NCBI GenBank assembly: GCA_018607905.1
Contig: JABBAP010000072.1
Coordinates: 1-64,000, forward strand
Reading direction: 5' to 3'
DNA: 64,000 nucleotides
Origin: Paracoccaceae bacterium
GTDB lineage: Bacteria; Pseudomonadota; Alphaproteobacteria; Rhodobacterales; Rhodobacteraceae
Shown: one piece after another, positions 16,915 to 25,816 of the stretch
Layout: each line of letters opens with the position of its first letter
How positions within the stretch are numbered: the stretch's first letter is position 1
Notes under the pieces: model-generated
Databases searched by the model: none
What the model was told of the DNA's origin: nothing
What the model saw: only the letters and a program-made list of their open reading frames with translations
Translations under genes and position numbers: made by a program

Positions 16915-17844
16915 ATGACACAGATAGAAGTTTGCCCGATTGCGGGCGGTGGGCCAGAGGATATCTTGGTTTTGCCGAACGGCGACGTGATAACAGGCAC
17001 GATTGACGGACGCTTGCAAAAGATCCGCGCAGATTTCAGCGGTGGGGATACGGTTGCGCAGATGGATCAACGGGCGCTGGGCATGGATGTGCTGCCCGAC
17101 GGGCGGGTGGTGTTTTGCGATCCAACGGATGGCGTGTTTGCGGTGGATTTGGAAAGCGGTCAAGTCAGAGCGTTGGCGACGCAGTATAACGGTGTGGCGC
17201 TGGGGCTGTGTAACAATCCATCTGTTGCGGCGGATGGGACGGTGTATTTTTCGGTTTCATCCACGCGAAACAACGTTTTTGAAGCGATCAAGGATGTGGT
17301 TGAGGCCATTCCGACAGGGGCGCTGTACCGTGTTGGTGCTGATGGTGTGGTTGAAAAGCTGTTGGGGGATTTGCTGTTTGCCAATGGTGTGACCGTGGCC
17401 CCTGATCAGCAATCGGTTTTGGTGGCCGAAACGGGGCGGGCCAAGATCACGCGCGTTTGGATTGATGGGCCGAAATCGGGCACAGCAGAGGTGTTTGCGC
17501 AAGATATGGCAGGGACACCTGATAATTTGGCGCTGAGCGATGACGGATCGTTGTTGGTTGCTTGGGTGCAACCCTATGGGAAAAAGATGAAAGATATCAT
17601 GGCTTTGCCACAGTGGATGCGCTGGTTGATTGTGCGATTGCCGAAATTTGTGCAGCCCAAGCCAGATGATCGGTTCATGATGGCGCGGTATGGGTTTGAT
17701 GGGGTGTTGCTGGGGTCAATTGATCTGGAGGGTGCTGGATTTCATTTCGTGACCGGTGGCCGCCAAGTTGGCGATTGGGTTTACGTTGGAAGTGTAGAAG
17801 AAGACGCCATTGCACGGTTTCCTTACGCCGCGTTGGAGGGGTGA
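16915..17844 (+). CDS. SMP-30/strictosidine synthase-like beta-propeller protein
   Basis: 309 residues from the ATG at 16915, preceded by GGAGG. Repeated propeller blades are seen (GGGPEDILVLPNGDVITG, ALGMDVLPDGRVVFCD, FANGVTVAPDQQSVLVAETGR, GTPDNLALSDDGSLLVAW). The FANGV...ET and GTPDN blocks match the strictosidine-synthase-like/gluconolactonase group, which bind a metal and hydrolyse lactones or esters. No signal peptide. It is followed after two bases by the DinB-like gene and probably shares an operon with it and with the oligopeptidase. Confidence 0.85.
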   Translation: MTQIEVCPIAGGGPEDILVLPNGDVITGTIDGRLQKIRADFSGGDTVAQMDQRALGMDVLPDGRVVFCDPTDGVFAVDLESGQVRALATQYNGVALGLCNNPSVAADGTVYFSVSSTRNNVFEAIKDVVEAIPTGALYRVGADGVVEKLLGDLLFANGVTVAPDQQSVLVAETGRAKITRVWIDGPKSGTAEVFAQDMAGTPDNLALSDDGSLLVAWVQPYGKKMKDIMALPQWMRWLIVRLPKFVQPKPDDRFMMARYGFDGVLLGSIDLEGAGFHFVTGGRQVGDWVYVGSVEEDAIARFPYAALEG

Positions 17845-17846
17845 GC

Positions 17847-18647
17847 ATGCAACAAGCAACAGATTTTCGCGAAGAGAGCCGTGTTTTGGCGGCGGTGTTG
17901 GAGCCACTGGCAGAGGTGGATTTTTTTGCGGTGACGCAGTTCAAAGGCTGGAGCATTGATGATATGCTGGGGCATTTGCATATTTTCAATCATGCAGCGG
18001 CCTTGGCGTTGAAAGATGGCGATTTGTTCCACGCATTTTTCGCGGATATGAGCAAAATTATGCAGGGCGGCGGGTCGATGATTGATGCGCAGCGACCTTG
18101 GGTGGATGGGCTGAAGGGGCGGGCGTTGTTTGAGGCGTGGCGGGTGTTGTCTGAGGATGTGGCGGATGCGTTTAGCGTGGCCGATCCCAAGGCGCGTTTG
18201 GCGTGGGCAGGGCCGAGCATGTCGGCGCGATCCAGCATTACCGCGCGCCAGATGGAGACTTGGGCCCATGGGCATGAGGTTTTTGACTTGCTGGGCGTTT
18301 CGCGCGTTGAAACGGATCGGGTGAAAAACATTGTGGTGCTGGGGGTGAACACCTTTGGCTGGGCCTATCAGGTACGTGGGTTGGATGTGCCGCCGCAGAT
18401 GCCGTTTCTAGAACTGACTGCGCCAAGTGGCGATGTTTGGACGTTTGGGGCGGAAAGCGATGATCGTGTGGTCGGATCGGCTGTTGGGTTTGCACAAGCG
18501 GTGACGCAGACGCGCCATTGGACGGATACGGATTTGCGTGCGCTGGGCGATGGCGCACGGGATTGGATGGAAATTGCGCAGTGTTTTGCGGGGGGCGTTG
18601 CGCCTCCGCCTGCTGCGGGAACGCGTTTTAGGGGTGATACGGCATGA
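17847..18647 (+). CDS. TIGR03084-type/DinB-like putative metal-binding protein
   Basis: 266 residues from the ATG at 17847 with GGAGGGG ahead. FKGWSIDDMLGHLHIFNHAA near residues 32-51 matches the mycothiol-dependent isomerase/DinB helix that carries a metal His, and ARQMETWAHGHEVFDLLG near 130 carries further His, the normal metal set of the family. The TIGR03084 family is best known from actinobacteria and has no proven reaction. The stop overlaps the next start as ATGA, so it is coupled to the oligopeptidase gene. Confidence 0.75.
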   Translation: MQQATDFREESRVLAAVLEPLAEVDFFAVTQFKGWSIDDMLGHLHIFNHAAALALKDGDLFHAFFADMSKIMQGGGSMIDAQRPWVDGLKGRALFEAWRVLSEDVADAFSVADPKARLAWAGPSMSARSSITARQMETWAHGHEVFDLLGVSRVETDRVKNIVVLGVNTFGWAYQVRGLDVPPQMPFLELTAPSGDVWTFGAESDDRVVGSAVGFAQAVTQTRHWTDTDLRALGDGARDWMEIAQCFAGGVAPPPAAGTRFRGDTA

Positions 18648-20632
18648 GTGATCGGTTTTTAGAGCTGGAAACAGACGAGGATGCAATTGCATCGTTTCGC
18701 GGGGCGCAAAATGCCCGCACGAGCGCGGTTTTGTGCGATGCGCAGTTTGATGCGGATGTGGAGCTGGCGATTGCGGTGCTGGAAAACCCTGATGCGGTGA
18801 ACGGTGTGTCGCGGCGAGGGGATTGGGTTTACACGTTTTTAAAGACGGAAGATGCGCCGCGTGGACGGTGGTTGCGGGTGCCCGATGGCACGGCGATTTC
18901 GCGGGGTGCGGATTGGCAGGTTGTGTTTGACGTGGATGCGTTTTGCGAGGCGACAGATGTGAATTGGCACTGGCGCGGGGCGCGGACGGCTTGGTTTAAG
19001 TATGACCGCGTGATGCTGGTTCTGTCACACGAGGGATCGGATCAATCGCGGTATCTGGAGTTTGATCTGGAGAGTTGTTCGCTGGTTGAGGGCGGTTTTG
19101 ATCTGGAACCGTCGCGCAGTTCAGTGAGTTGGATTGATGCGGATACGTTGTTGGTATCGTCTGCGGTTGGGGACGATGGGACGGAGTCTAGTTGGCCCGG
19201 TGTGGCGCGAATTTGGTCGCGCGGGACGGCGTTTAGCGATGCTGAGGCGGTGTTTTCGGCGGATAAATCCGACCTTGCGTTGTGGTGTGGCGCAGAGCGG
19301 GATACGGATGGCACGGCACTTTTGTCGCTGACCAAGGCATCGACGATTGGCAAGGCCGTGACGACCGTGCGCCGCAGCGGGCAAGATGATGTTGTGTTGG
19401 CGGCCCCCGAGGATACGACCGCGGTGCATGATCATTCGCATTTTGCCTACATCGTGCAATCTGGGCCTGATGCGGGGTGTTTGATGCTGGGCGCGATTGG
19501 GGCGGTGGCAGATGTTTTGGTGCGCCCCAAGGACGGGCTGGTTGTGAGTGGTGCCAGCCTGATGTTTCAGGATGGGCTGCTGATCTGGAAACAATCTGTG
19601 CGGATGGCACAGGAGTTGTGGGTGCGTGATTTGGTGGCTGGTGTTTCAACGCGGGTGGCCCTGCCGAGCGTGGCTGATGCGTTTTACGTGTATCCGTTTG
19701 ATGCGAATTCTGATGCGGGGGACGGGACGCTGGTTTTATCGGCGCAAGGGTTTGCGCAGCCAAGCACGCAATATCTGTTTGATCTGAAAAATGGTGTGGA
19801 TGGCATTGACTGGCGCGAGGTTTACCGCGCGCCTGATCTGTTTGATGCGGATGGCGTCGAGGTGCAGTTGCATGAGGCCAAATCGGCGGATGGAACGATG
19901 GTGCCCTATCATTTGGTTTTGCCAAAGGGCGCGGTGATGGGCGCGGTTCCGACGCTGATTTACGGCTACGGCGGATATGGCGTTTCGCTGGCGCCGTATT
20001 ACAGTGGGATCACGGGCAAGCTGTGGCTGGAAAAGGGAGGCGCCTATGTGATGGCCTATATCCGTGGGGGTGCGGAGTTGGGGCCAGAGTGGCATTTGTC
20101 GGCCAAGGGCGCTGGGCGGGATCGTGCGTTTGAGGATTTTGCCGCGATTAGCGACGATTTGGTGGCGCGCGGTGTTTCCACGCCTGCAAAGATTGCCTGT
20201 CATGGGGGCAGCAACGGCGGATTGTTGTGCGGTGTGATGTTGACGCGGTATCCTGAAAAATTCGGTGCGATTTGGGCGTCTGTGGGGGTGTATGACATGC
20301 TGCGGTTTCACAAATTTCCTGCGGGGCGGGCGTGGATTGATGAATACGGTGATCCAGGTGTGGCCGAGGATGCGGCGTGGTTAAGGGCCTATTCGCCGCT
20401 GCATCAGGTGAACGATGGGCCGTATCCAGCCACGTTGATTGACACGTCGAGCCATGATGACCGCGTTGACCCCAGCCATTCGCGCCGTTTTGTGGCGGCG
20501 TTGAACGGCGCGGGGCAGCAGCCTTGGTACTATGAACACGAAGATGGTGGGCATGGTGGCGGTGGCGCAAGCCGTGCCAAGGCCAAAGAAGTGGCGCTGG
20601 GGCATCGGTTCTTGTGGCACGCCTTTGGATAA
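18644..20632 (+). CDS. Prolyl oligopeptidase family serine peptidase (S9A)
   Basis: 662 residues: a seven-bladed propeller (about residues 70-390) and a C-terminal alpha/beta hydrolase. Catalytic Ser is in CHGGSNGGLL, Asp in SSHDDRVDPSHSRRF and His in HEDGGHGGG; GYGGYGVSLAP is the usual oxyanion-side loop. The family cuts short peptides after Pro or related residues in the cytoplasm. No signal peptide is visible. Start ATGA overlaps the upstream gene and the end overlaps the MFS gene, giving one continuous unit from 16915 to 21800. Confidence 0.93.
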   Translation: MSDRFLELETDEDAIASFRGAQNARTSAVLCDAQFDADVELAIAVLENPDAVNGVSRRGDWVYTFLKTEDAPRGRWLRVPDGTAISRGADWQVVFDVDAFCEATDVNWHWRGARTAWFKYDRVMLVLSHEGSDQSRYLEFDLESCSLVEGGFDLEPSRSSVSWIDADTLLVSSAVGDDGTESSWPGVARIWSRGTAFSDAEAVFSADKSDLALWCGAERDTDGTALLSLTKASTIGKAVTTVRRSGQDDVVLAAPEDTTAVHDHSHFAYIVQSGPDAGCLMLGAIGAVADVLVRPKDGLVVSGASLMFQDGLLIWKQSVRMAQELWVRDLVAGVSTRVALPSVADAFYVYPFDANSDAGDGTLVLSAQGFAQPSTQYLFDLKNGVDGIDWREVYRAPDLFDADGVEVQLHEAKSADGTMVPYHLVLPKGAVMGAVPTLIYGYGGYGVSLAPYYSGITGKLWLEKGGAYVMAYIRGGAELGPEWHLSAKGAGRDRAFEDFAAISDDLVARGVSTPAKIACHGGSNGGLLCGVMLTRYPEKFGAIWASVGVYDMLRFHKFPAGRAWIDEYGDPGVAEDAAWLRAYSPLHQVNDGPYPATLIDTSSHDDRVDPSHSRRFVAALNGAGQQPWYYEHEDGGHGGGGASRAKAKEVALGHRFLWHAFG

Positions 20633-21800
20633 ACGGCTTTGGATCTTACTCGGCCTTGCGTTTGGGGCCTGTATTAGCAGTGGGTTTGGGCGGTTTGCCT
20701 ACGGGTTGATCCTGCCCTCGATGCAGGCGGATTTGGGGTGGAGTTATTCACAGGCGGGTTGGTTAAGCACGGTGAATGCGATTGGGTATTTGGCGGGGGC
20801 GGTGGCGACGGTTGTGCTGGTTGGGCGGGTCGCACAGGAGCGGCTTTATGCGTGGGGGATTGTGCTGACGGCGCTGACCTTGATCGCGAGCGGGCTGACG
20901 CGGGATTTTTGGTGGATGTCGGCTTGGCGGTTTGGCAGCGGGGCGTTTGCGGCCCCTGTTTTTATCGCGGTTGGGGCGTTGGCATCAAACCTGTACGGCG
21001 CGGATCAGAAAAAGAATGCGATGGCGATTGCGCTGGCGTTTGGCGGTGGCGGGCTCGGCATGGTGATGTCTGCGCTGGTGTTTCCGCATTTTTTCGCGGC
21101 GCAGGGCGCGGGCGCGTGGCCAATGGCGTGGCTGGCGCTGGGCGGAGCGAGCGTTTTGATGTTGCCGACGGGTTTGTGGGCGGCAAAACAACTGCAAACT
21201 CCTGTGCGGCAGGTTGATGATGCGCCGCCACAACGGTTTGGGCCGATGGGGTATTCGATGGTGGCGTATTTCAGCTTTGCGGTGGGGTATATTGTGTATC
21301 TGACGTTCCTGAGTGCGTTTTTGAAAACGCTGGGGGCGAGCCCGTGGACGGTGAGTTTGATCTGGTCGATTGTCGGGGTTGGCACGATCGCGTCGTCGTT
21401 TGTGTGGCGGGGCATGATCGGGCGGTATCGGACGGGGTTGCCGATGGCGGTGACGCTGTCTTTCGTGGCGGTTGGCTGCGTTTTGCCCGTGGTGTTTCCG
21501 ACGATGCTGGGGCTGTTAGTGTCGTCTGTGTTGTTTGGGCTGTCGGTGTTTATGCCGCCCACATCGGTGACGAGTTTCATCCGCCAAAACAATCCGCCTG
21601 ATACCTGGGGGCGTTTGATGGGGATTTATACGGTGATTTTTGCGGTAGGGCAGTGCATTGGGCCAATCGCGGCGGGGGCGATTGGCGATATGTTCGGGAA
21701 TATCGGCTATGGGCTGTTGGCGGCAGGCGCGATTTTGATGATTGGCGCGGTGTTTGCAGGGTTCCAACGGGCGCTGGGGGATGCGCCCGCTGGCAGGTGA
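20625..21800 (+). CDS. MFS transporter (YbfB/YjiJ type)
   Basis: About 391 residues with twelve predicted helices, beginning RLWILLGLAFGACISSGFGRFAYG and matching the MFS_4/YbfB group (FGRFAYGLILPSMQ). The TTG at 20625 is the last usable start before the first helix and overlaps the oligopeptidase stop; an ATG at 20553 is another choice. The substrate is unknown. As the last gene of the oligopeptidase unit it may import or export a compound handled there. It abuts the convergent DUF1127 gene with no gap. Confidence 0.87.
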   Translation: MDKRLWILLGLAFGACISSGFGRFAYGLILPSMQADLGWSYSQAGWLSTVNAIGYLAGAVATVVLVGRVAQERLYAWGIVLTALTLIASGLTRDFWWMSAWRFGSGAFAAPVFIAVGALASNLYGADQKKNAMAIALAFGGGGLGMVMSALVFPHFFAAQGAGAWPMAWLALGGASVLMLPTGLWAAKQLQTPVRQVDDAPPQRFGPMGYSMVAYFSFAVGYIVYLTFLSAFLKTLGASPWTVSLIWSIVGVGTIASSFVWRGMIGRYRTGLPMAVTLSFVAVGCVLPVVFPTMLGLLVSSVLFGLSVFMPPTSVTSFIRQNNPPDTWGRLMGIYTVIFAVGQCIGPIAAGAIGDMFGNIGYGLLAAGAILMIGAVFAGFQRALGDAPAGR

Positions 21801-22064
21801 TCAGCGCATAAGGCGCAGGGTTTCAATGTTTTCGGGGCGACCGATTTCGGTTTCGGCGTGCAGCACTGAAATGTCGCCTTCGCTAAAGCCGATGTCACGC
21901 AGAAGGTGCGGTGGCATGTGGCGCAGGTTTTGGCGCAGTTGTGCGGCTTCAAATACAGATTTGATTTTTGCGAATAGGCCCGTGATGCCTGCGGTTGCTT
22001 TGGTGCGGTTCGCGCCAAGTGCTGCGGATAAGGCGGGGGAGCGGTTTGTGTCGATGTAGGCCAT
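21801..22064 (-). CDS. DUF1127 (YjiS-like) small protein
   Basis: 87 residues from the ATG at 22064, preceded by AAGGAG. The C-terminal DUF1127 segment is clear: LRQNLRHMPPHLLRDIGFSEGDI near residues 44-66. Short DUF1127 proteins in alphaproteobacteria bind RNA or affect phosphate, carbon and motility control, but this longer form is untested. It is divergent from the LysR gene, with a 164-base gap that holds both promoters. Confidence 0.88.
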   Translation of the reverse strand: MAYIDTNRSPALSAALGANRTKATAGITGLFAKIKSVFEAAQLRQNLRHMPPHLLRDIGFSEGDISVLHAETEIGRPENIETLRLMR

Positions 22065-22228
22065 GATGCGTCTCCTTGGTTTGCATGATGTTTTGGTCTG
22101 TTGAACCCGTTTTGGCGTGAAACGGCCTGTTCCACAAACGTCTTTCCTTGACAGCTGGTGTGCAAAAAAGGCACGTGTTTTTAGGCGGGCCGTTTTATAT
22201 GACAAACGGCGCGGATCGGAGGCCCATC

Positions 22229-23116
22229 ATGCCCAGAAGTTTACCCCCTTTAAATGCGCTGCGTGCGTTTGAAACGGCTGCACGTTTGCAAAGCTTTACG
22301 CGGGCTGCGGAAGAATTGAACGTGTCCCATTCTGCCGTGAGCCGCCATGTGCGTGGCTTGGAAAAGCGGCTGGATGTGCAATTGTTCAAGATCGCACAGC
22401 GCGGCGTAACGCTGACAGAGTTGGGGCGATGGTATGCAGCGCAGATTACGCCGTTGATGGATCAGATCGCGATTGCGACGGAGCAGGTGACGGAAAAGCC
22501 GAAAGGCGTGATTACGCTGAGCGCGGAGCCGTCGTTGGCGCAAAAGTGGTTGGTGCCGCGATTGGGTGATTTTTATGAACAGTTTCCCGACGTGGAGATT
22601 GTGATCAGTTCGACCGCCGAGGTGATGGATGTGAACGCCCATGCCGTGGACATGGCGTTGCGGTATTGTCAGGACAGCACCGATGTGAGCGCGTTTGATC
22701 AGGTGAGCAATCGCCCGTTTCATCCCTATGCGGCGCCCGGTGTAGTTGCGTTTGACGGGGATCGCGTGGCGCCAGAGGTATTGGCAGAGCATTGGTTGAT
22801 CGGGGATTACATTCCAGAATTGTGGCCGTCTTGGTTTCGGCAAGCGGGGCTGCCGGAGGTGCCGAAGTTGAAATTGACCACGCCGATGCAGACGTTGCTG
22901 ACGATTGAATACGCGGTGGCGAAGCAGGGCGTTTTGCTGTTGTCGAGCGATCTGGTTGCATCCGAAGTGCGCGACGGGAAGCTGGTTTTGCTGTCGGATG
23001 TTGGCGTGCGCATGGGCGGGTATTATCTGGTCACAAACGAGATTGCCGCGCGACGCAAACCTGTTCGGGCCTTGCGCGAGTGGTTGTTAATGCAGAGCGA
23101 AGGGTTGCGGGATTGA
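22229..23116 (+). CDS. LysR-family transcriptional regulator (GcvA-like)
   Basis: 295 residues from the ATG at 22229, chosen for the GGAGG site six to eight bases upstream. The winged HTH is near the N-terminus (SLPPLNALRAFETAARLQSFTRAAEELNVSHSAVSRH, read in two parts), followed by a LysR substrate domain. The opening LPPLNALRAFE and the AVSRHVRGLEKRL recognition helix are typical of the GcvA group. Target genes are not evident; the divergent DUF1127 gene is the nearest candidate. A TTGACA lies at about 22149 as a possible -35 element. Confidence 0.92.
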   Translation: MPRSLPPLNALRAFETAARLQSFTRAAEELNVSHSAVSRHVRGLEKRLDVQLFKIAQRGVTLTELGRWYAAQITPLMDQIAIATEQVTEKPKGVITLSAEPSLAQKWLVPRLGDFYEQFPDVEIVISSTAEVMDVNAHAVDMALRYCQDSTDVSAFDQVSNRPFHPYAAPGVVAFDGDRVAPEVLAEHWLIGDYIPELWPSWFRQAGLPEVPKLKLTTPMQTLLTIEYAVAKQGVLLLSSDLVASEVRDGKLVLLSDVGVRMGGYYLVTNEIAARRKPVRALREWLLMQSEGLRD

Positions 23117-23178
23117 GGGGTGACTTGTCACACGGAACTGCTCGCATTAGCGTGACGTACCTATCAAAGGAGCGTCCG

Positions 23179-23559
23179 ATGCGAATTGTGTTTATGACTG
23201 TTGTTGCGGCGGCTTTGCTGAACCCTTTGGTTGGGCAAACAGGTTCTGATCAAGTTAAAAGCGTGCCTGTGATCTTGCGACCAGATACCGAGCATGGATC
23301 GTGCAGTATCGGATTTCGGGTGAATGATGGCGGCGCGCTGCTGCGATCTGGGCCAAGTCGCGCGCATCCGGTCATTGCGAAACTGAAAGCCGGGCATGTC
23401 GTTTCGGGGTGTGACGGAACGGATTTGTGGGAGGGGATCATTGATGGGCTCGATGAAACCTGCAGCGTTGGGATTATGATTACCAAAGAGCAGGCCTATG
23501 CTGGCCCCTGTGCAAGTGGTTGGGTTGAACAGACATTTTTGACGTCGATTTACGGGTAA
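23179..23559 (+). CDS. Exported SH3-like domain protein
   Basis: 126 residues with AAAGGAG ahead of the ATG. The first 20 residues form a signal peptide (MRIVFMTVVAAALLNPLVGQ). The rest looks like a bacterial SH3 fold: GGALLRSGPSRAHPVIAKLKAGHVVSGCD, a central W, and ASGWVEQTFLTS at the end, with four Cys that could form disulfides in the periplasm. SH3b modules bind peptidoglycan or peptides. It lies alone between the LysR gene and the ATP synthase operon. Confidence 0.8.
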   Translation: MRIVFMTVVAAALLNPLVGQTGSDQVKSVPVILRPDTEHGSCSIGFRVNDGGALLRSGPSRAHPVIAKLKAGHVVSGCDGTDLWEGIIDGLDETCSVGIMITKEQAYAGPCASGWVEQTFLTSIYG

Positions 23560-23708
23560 TTTGGGATTTGGGGTTCTATCTGTTCGCGACATTCAACCAA
23601 ATCGTTGAATGATTGGAATGGGCTGGAATCCTGATTGGTGTGGGGTTGTCAGCTTGTCGCAGTTTTAAATATTGAATTAAAACAGTATCTTAACTTGATC
23701 GTATCTCG

Positions 23709-23736
23709 TTGACTCTGTCCCATCCCCTGCTATTTT
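23709..23736 (+). promoter_or_regulatory. Candidate promoter of the F0 ATP synthase operon
   Basis: TTGACT at 23709..23714, a 16-base spacer, and TATTTT at 23731..23736. It precedes the atpI start by about 50 bases and is the best sigma70-like pair in the 228-base gap. Confidence 0.45.
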
Positions 23737-23787
23737 CCGCGCAACTGTTCAAAGCGGCGAAATGCGGCTGGAAAAGGAGGCCCAGAA

Positions 23788-24102
23788 ATGACTGACGGTC
23801 CTGACCCAGTACGGATGAAAGCGCTTGAGGAGAAGCTAGCGGCGAAGAAGAAGGCGATGGAGCCTGAGGTCGTCGAGGAGCATCACCTTAGTCAGGCGCA
23901 AGCTGGTTGGCGGATGGTTACGGAGCTGGTGGTTGGATTGCTGCTGGGTTTCGGGTTCGGATACGGATTGGATTTGTTTTTTGAAACGCTTCCGATCTTT
24001 CTGATCATATTTACGATGCTGGGGTTTGCTGGCGGGGTTCGCGCAATGATGCGGACTGCCAATGAGATCGCAGCGAAGCAGGCCGAAGAGGCCAAGAAAT
24101 AA
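23788..24102 (+). CDS. atpI: ATP synthase assembly protein AtpI/AtpZ
   Basis: 104 residues with two helices (MVTELVVGLLLGFGFGYGLDLFF and IFLIIFTMLGFAGGVRAMMRTA) after a charged N-terminus; the GLDLFF...P..L.....G..AG pattern fits AtpI/AtpZ. It helps assemble the c-ring and may carry magnesium. AAGGAGG lies just upstream. As first gene of the F0 operon it precedes atpB by 39 bases, the usual alphaproteobacterial order. Confidence 0.93.
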   Translation: MTDGPDPVRMKALEEKLAAKKKAMEPEVVEEHHLSQAQAGWRMVTELVVGLLLGFGFGYGLDLFFETLPIFLIIFTMLGFAGGVRAMMRTANEIAAKQAEEAKK

Positions 24103-24141
24103 TACGGAGCAGATGCTCCGCCCGAAAAGAGGACGTATATC

Positions 24142-24891
24142 GTGGCGACAGAAGAAGGTGGCACTCAGCTGAACATCCATCCAATGGATCAATTCATTAT
24201 CAAGCCGTTGTTTGGCGGTGGTGAAGTGGGCATGTTCACAATCACGAACGCAACGCTTTGGTTGGGTCTTGCTGTTTTGGCCGTGATTGCATTGATGGTT
24301 TTTGGCACACGGGGACGCGCAATCGTTCCGTCGCGTAGCCAGTCCATTGCCGAAGTCATTTACGGTTTCGTCTACAAGATGGTGGAAGACATCGCAGGCA
24401 AAGACGGCCTGAAGTATTTCCCGTACATCTTTACGCTGTTCATCTTTATCCTTGTTGCCAACGTGATTGGCCTGTTGCCAAAATCGTTCACCACAACATC
24501 CCACATCGCGGTTACGGCGACGATGGCGATGGCGGTGTTCTTGGCCGTGACGATCATCGGATTTGTTAAAAACGGCATGAGCTTTTTGGGTATCTTCTGG
24601 ATCAAAGCGGCCCCGTTGCCGTTGCGCCCAATCCTCGCGTTGATCGAGGTTATTTCATACTTCGTTCGCCCCGTTAGCCACTCCATTCGTTTGGCGGGCA
24701 ACATGATGGCGGGTCACGCGGTTATCAAAGTTTTCGCAGGGTTTGCAGTGGTGACACTGATTTCACCTGCTGCCATTGGCGCGATCGTTGCGATCTATGC
24801 GCTGGAATCACTCGTGGTCTGTATTCAGGCTTACGTGTTCGCAATTCTGACTTGTGTGTATCTGAAAGACGCACTGCATCCGCACCACTAA
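24142..24891 (+). CDS. atpB: ATP synthase F0 subunit a
   Basis: 249 residues starting at a GTG (24142) with AGAGGA ahead. About five or six helices; the channel Arg lies in [12 protein letters not shown] near residue 180, the hallmark of subunit a. It forms the proton half-channels against the c-ring in the inner membrane. The N-terminal [14 protein letters not shown] is typical of alphaproteobacteria. Confidence 0.97.
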   Translation: MATEEGGTQLNIHPMDQFIIKPLFGGGEVGMFTITNATLWLGLAVLAVIALMVFGTRGRAIVPSRSQSIAEVIYGFVYKMVEDIAGKDGLKYFPYIFTLFIFILVANVIGLLPKSFTTTSHIAVTATMAMAVFLAVTIIGFVKNGMSFLGIFWIKAAPLPLRPILALIEVISYFVRPVSHSIRLAGNMMAGHAVIKVFAGFAVVTLISPAAIGAIVAIYALESLVVCIQAYVFAILTCVYLKDALHPHH

Positions 24892-24945
24892 GCGGGCTGG
24901 TCTGAGTAAATAATCTACGTCATATAAATCTTAAGGAGAAATAAA

Positions 24946-25188
24946 ATGGCTATCGAAGGCGATCTAGTACAAATGGGTGCTTATGTTGGTGCAGGCTTGG
25001 CTTGTACAGGTATGGGCGGAGCTGCTGTAGGTGTGGGCCACGTTGTTGGTAACTACCTGTCAGGCGCATTGCGCAACCCAGCTGCGGCCGCAGGCCAAAC
25101 AGCGACTATGTTCATCGGTATCGCGTTTGCTGAAGCTTTGGGGATCTTCTCGTTCCTCGTAGCTCTGCTTCTGATGTTTGCTGTTTAA
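24946..25188 (+). CDS. atpE: ATP synthase F0 subunit c
   Basis: 80 residues forming a helical hairpin. The polar loop is RNPAAAAGQ and the proton-carrying carboxylate is the Glu of [10 protein letters not shown] in helix 2. The spacing of Gly/Ala residues in helix 1 ([17 protein letters not shown]) is as expected. AAGGAGAAA precedes the ATG. Several copies per complex are needed, which fits the stem-loop immediately downstream. Confidence 0.97.
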   Translation: MAIEGDLVQMGAYVGAGLACTGMGGAAVGVGHVVGNYLSGALRNPAAAAGQTATMFIGIAFAEALGIFSFLVALLLMFAV

Positions 25189-25208
25189 GCTAAGTTAGAA
25201 TTGAGTAG

Positions 25209-25230
25209 GGGTGGGCCGTTTGGTCCATCC
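25209..25230 (+). terminator. Stem-loop between atpE and b' gene
   Basis: GGGTGGGCC pairs with GGTCCATCC around a GTTT loop (nine pairs, two G-U), followed by a moderately U-rich stretch. In other ATP synthase operons a hairpin here protects or partly ends the transcript so that subunit c is made in excess; that role is inferred. Confidence 0.5.
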
Positions 25231-25273
25231 TCTGGTTCTCTTAGATTGAACGGTTAGATGTCAGGGGGTTGCT

Positions 25274-25816
25274 ATGGCAACTGAACAAGTAGCAGGTACG
25301 TGCGTAGATTCGCACGGTGGCGCGATCGGCATGCCGCAGCTGTGTTTTGATTGGTATTCCAATCAAATCTTCTGGCTGGTTGTCACGCTGATTGTTATCT
25401 TTTTGGTCATGAGCCGCATTGCATTGCCGCGTATCGCAGCAGTTCTTGCGGAACGTCACGGCGCCATTCAAGGCGACCTTGATAAAGCCGAAGAGATGAA
25501 AGCCAAAGCGGTTGAAGCAGAAGACGCTTATAACAAAGCGTTGGTTGATGCGCGTGCGCAAGCACAAGCCATCGTGGCCGAAGCCCGTGCTGAAATCCAG
25601 CAAGATCTGGATGTGGCGATGGCCAAGGCTGATGCGGAGATTGCAGCGAAAGCCGCAGAATCTGCGGTAGCGATCAAAGAAATCCGCGACAATGCTGTTG
25701 CGGCTGTCAAAGAAGTTGCAAACGACACTGCGTCGGAAATCGTGAAAGCGGTTATGCCGGGTGCAGGGGATGCGAAAACCATCAAAGCGGCAGTTGCTGC
25801 GCGGTTGAAAGGGTGA
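25274..25816 (+). CDS. atpF': ATP synthase F0 subunit b'
   Basis: 180 residues: one N-terminal helix ([23 protein letters not shown]) and a long charged, alanine-rich coiled coil. The [26 protein letters not shown] boundary is typical of the b' form found in photosynthetic bacteria and alphaproteobacteria. Together with subunit b it makes the peripheral stalk to F1. Its stop overlaps the start region of atpF (GTGATGACGATG). Confidence 0.96.
   Translation: MATEQVAGTCVDSHGGAIGMPQLCFDWYSNQIFWLVVTLIVIFLVMSRIALPRIAAVLAERHGAIQGDLDKAEEMKAKAVEAEDAYNKALVDARAQAQAIVAEARAEIQQDLDVAMAKADAEIAAKAAESAVAIKEIRDNAVAAVKEVANDTASEIVKAVMPGAGDAKTIKAAVAARLKG

Noticed and set aside
19233-19925. Long leftward ORF (230 codons) inside the oligopeptidase gene
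   Set aside because: Its sequence is rich in Pro, His and Arg with no domain and it lies fully inside a well-supported gene on the other strand.
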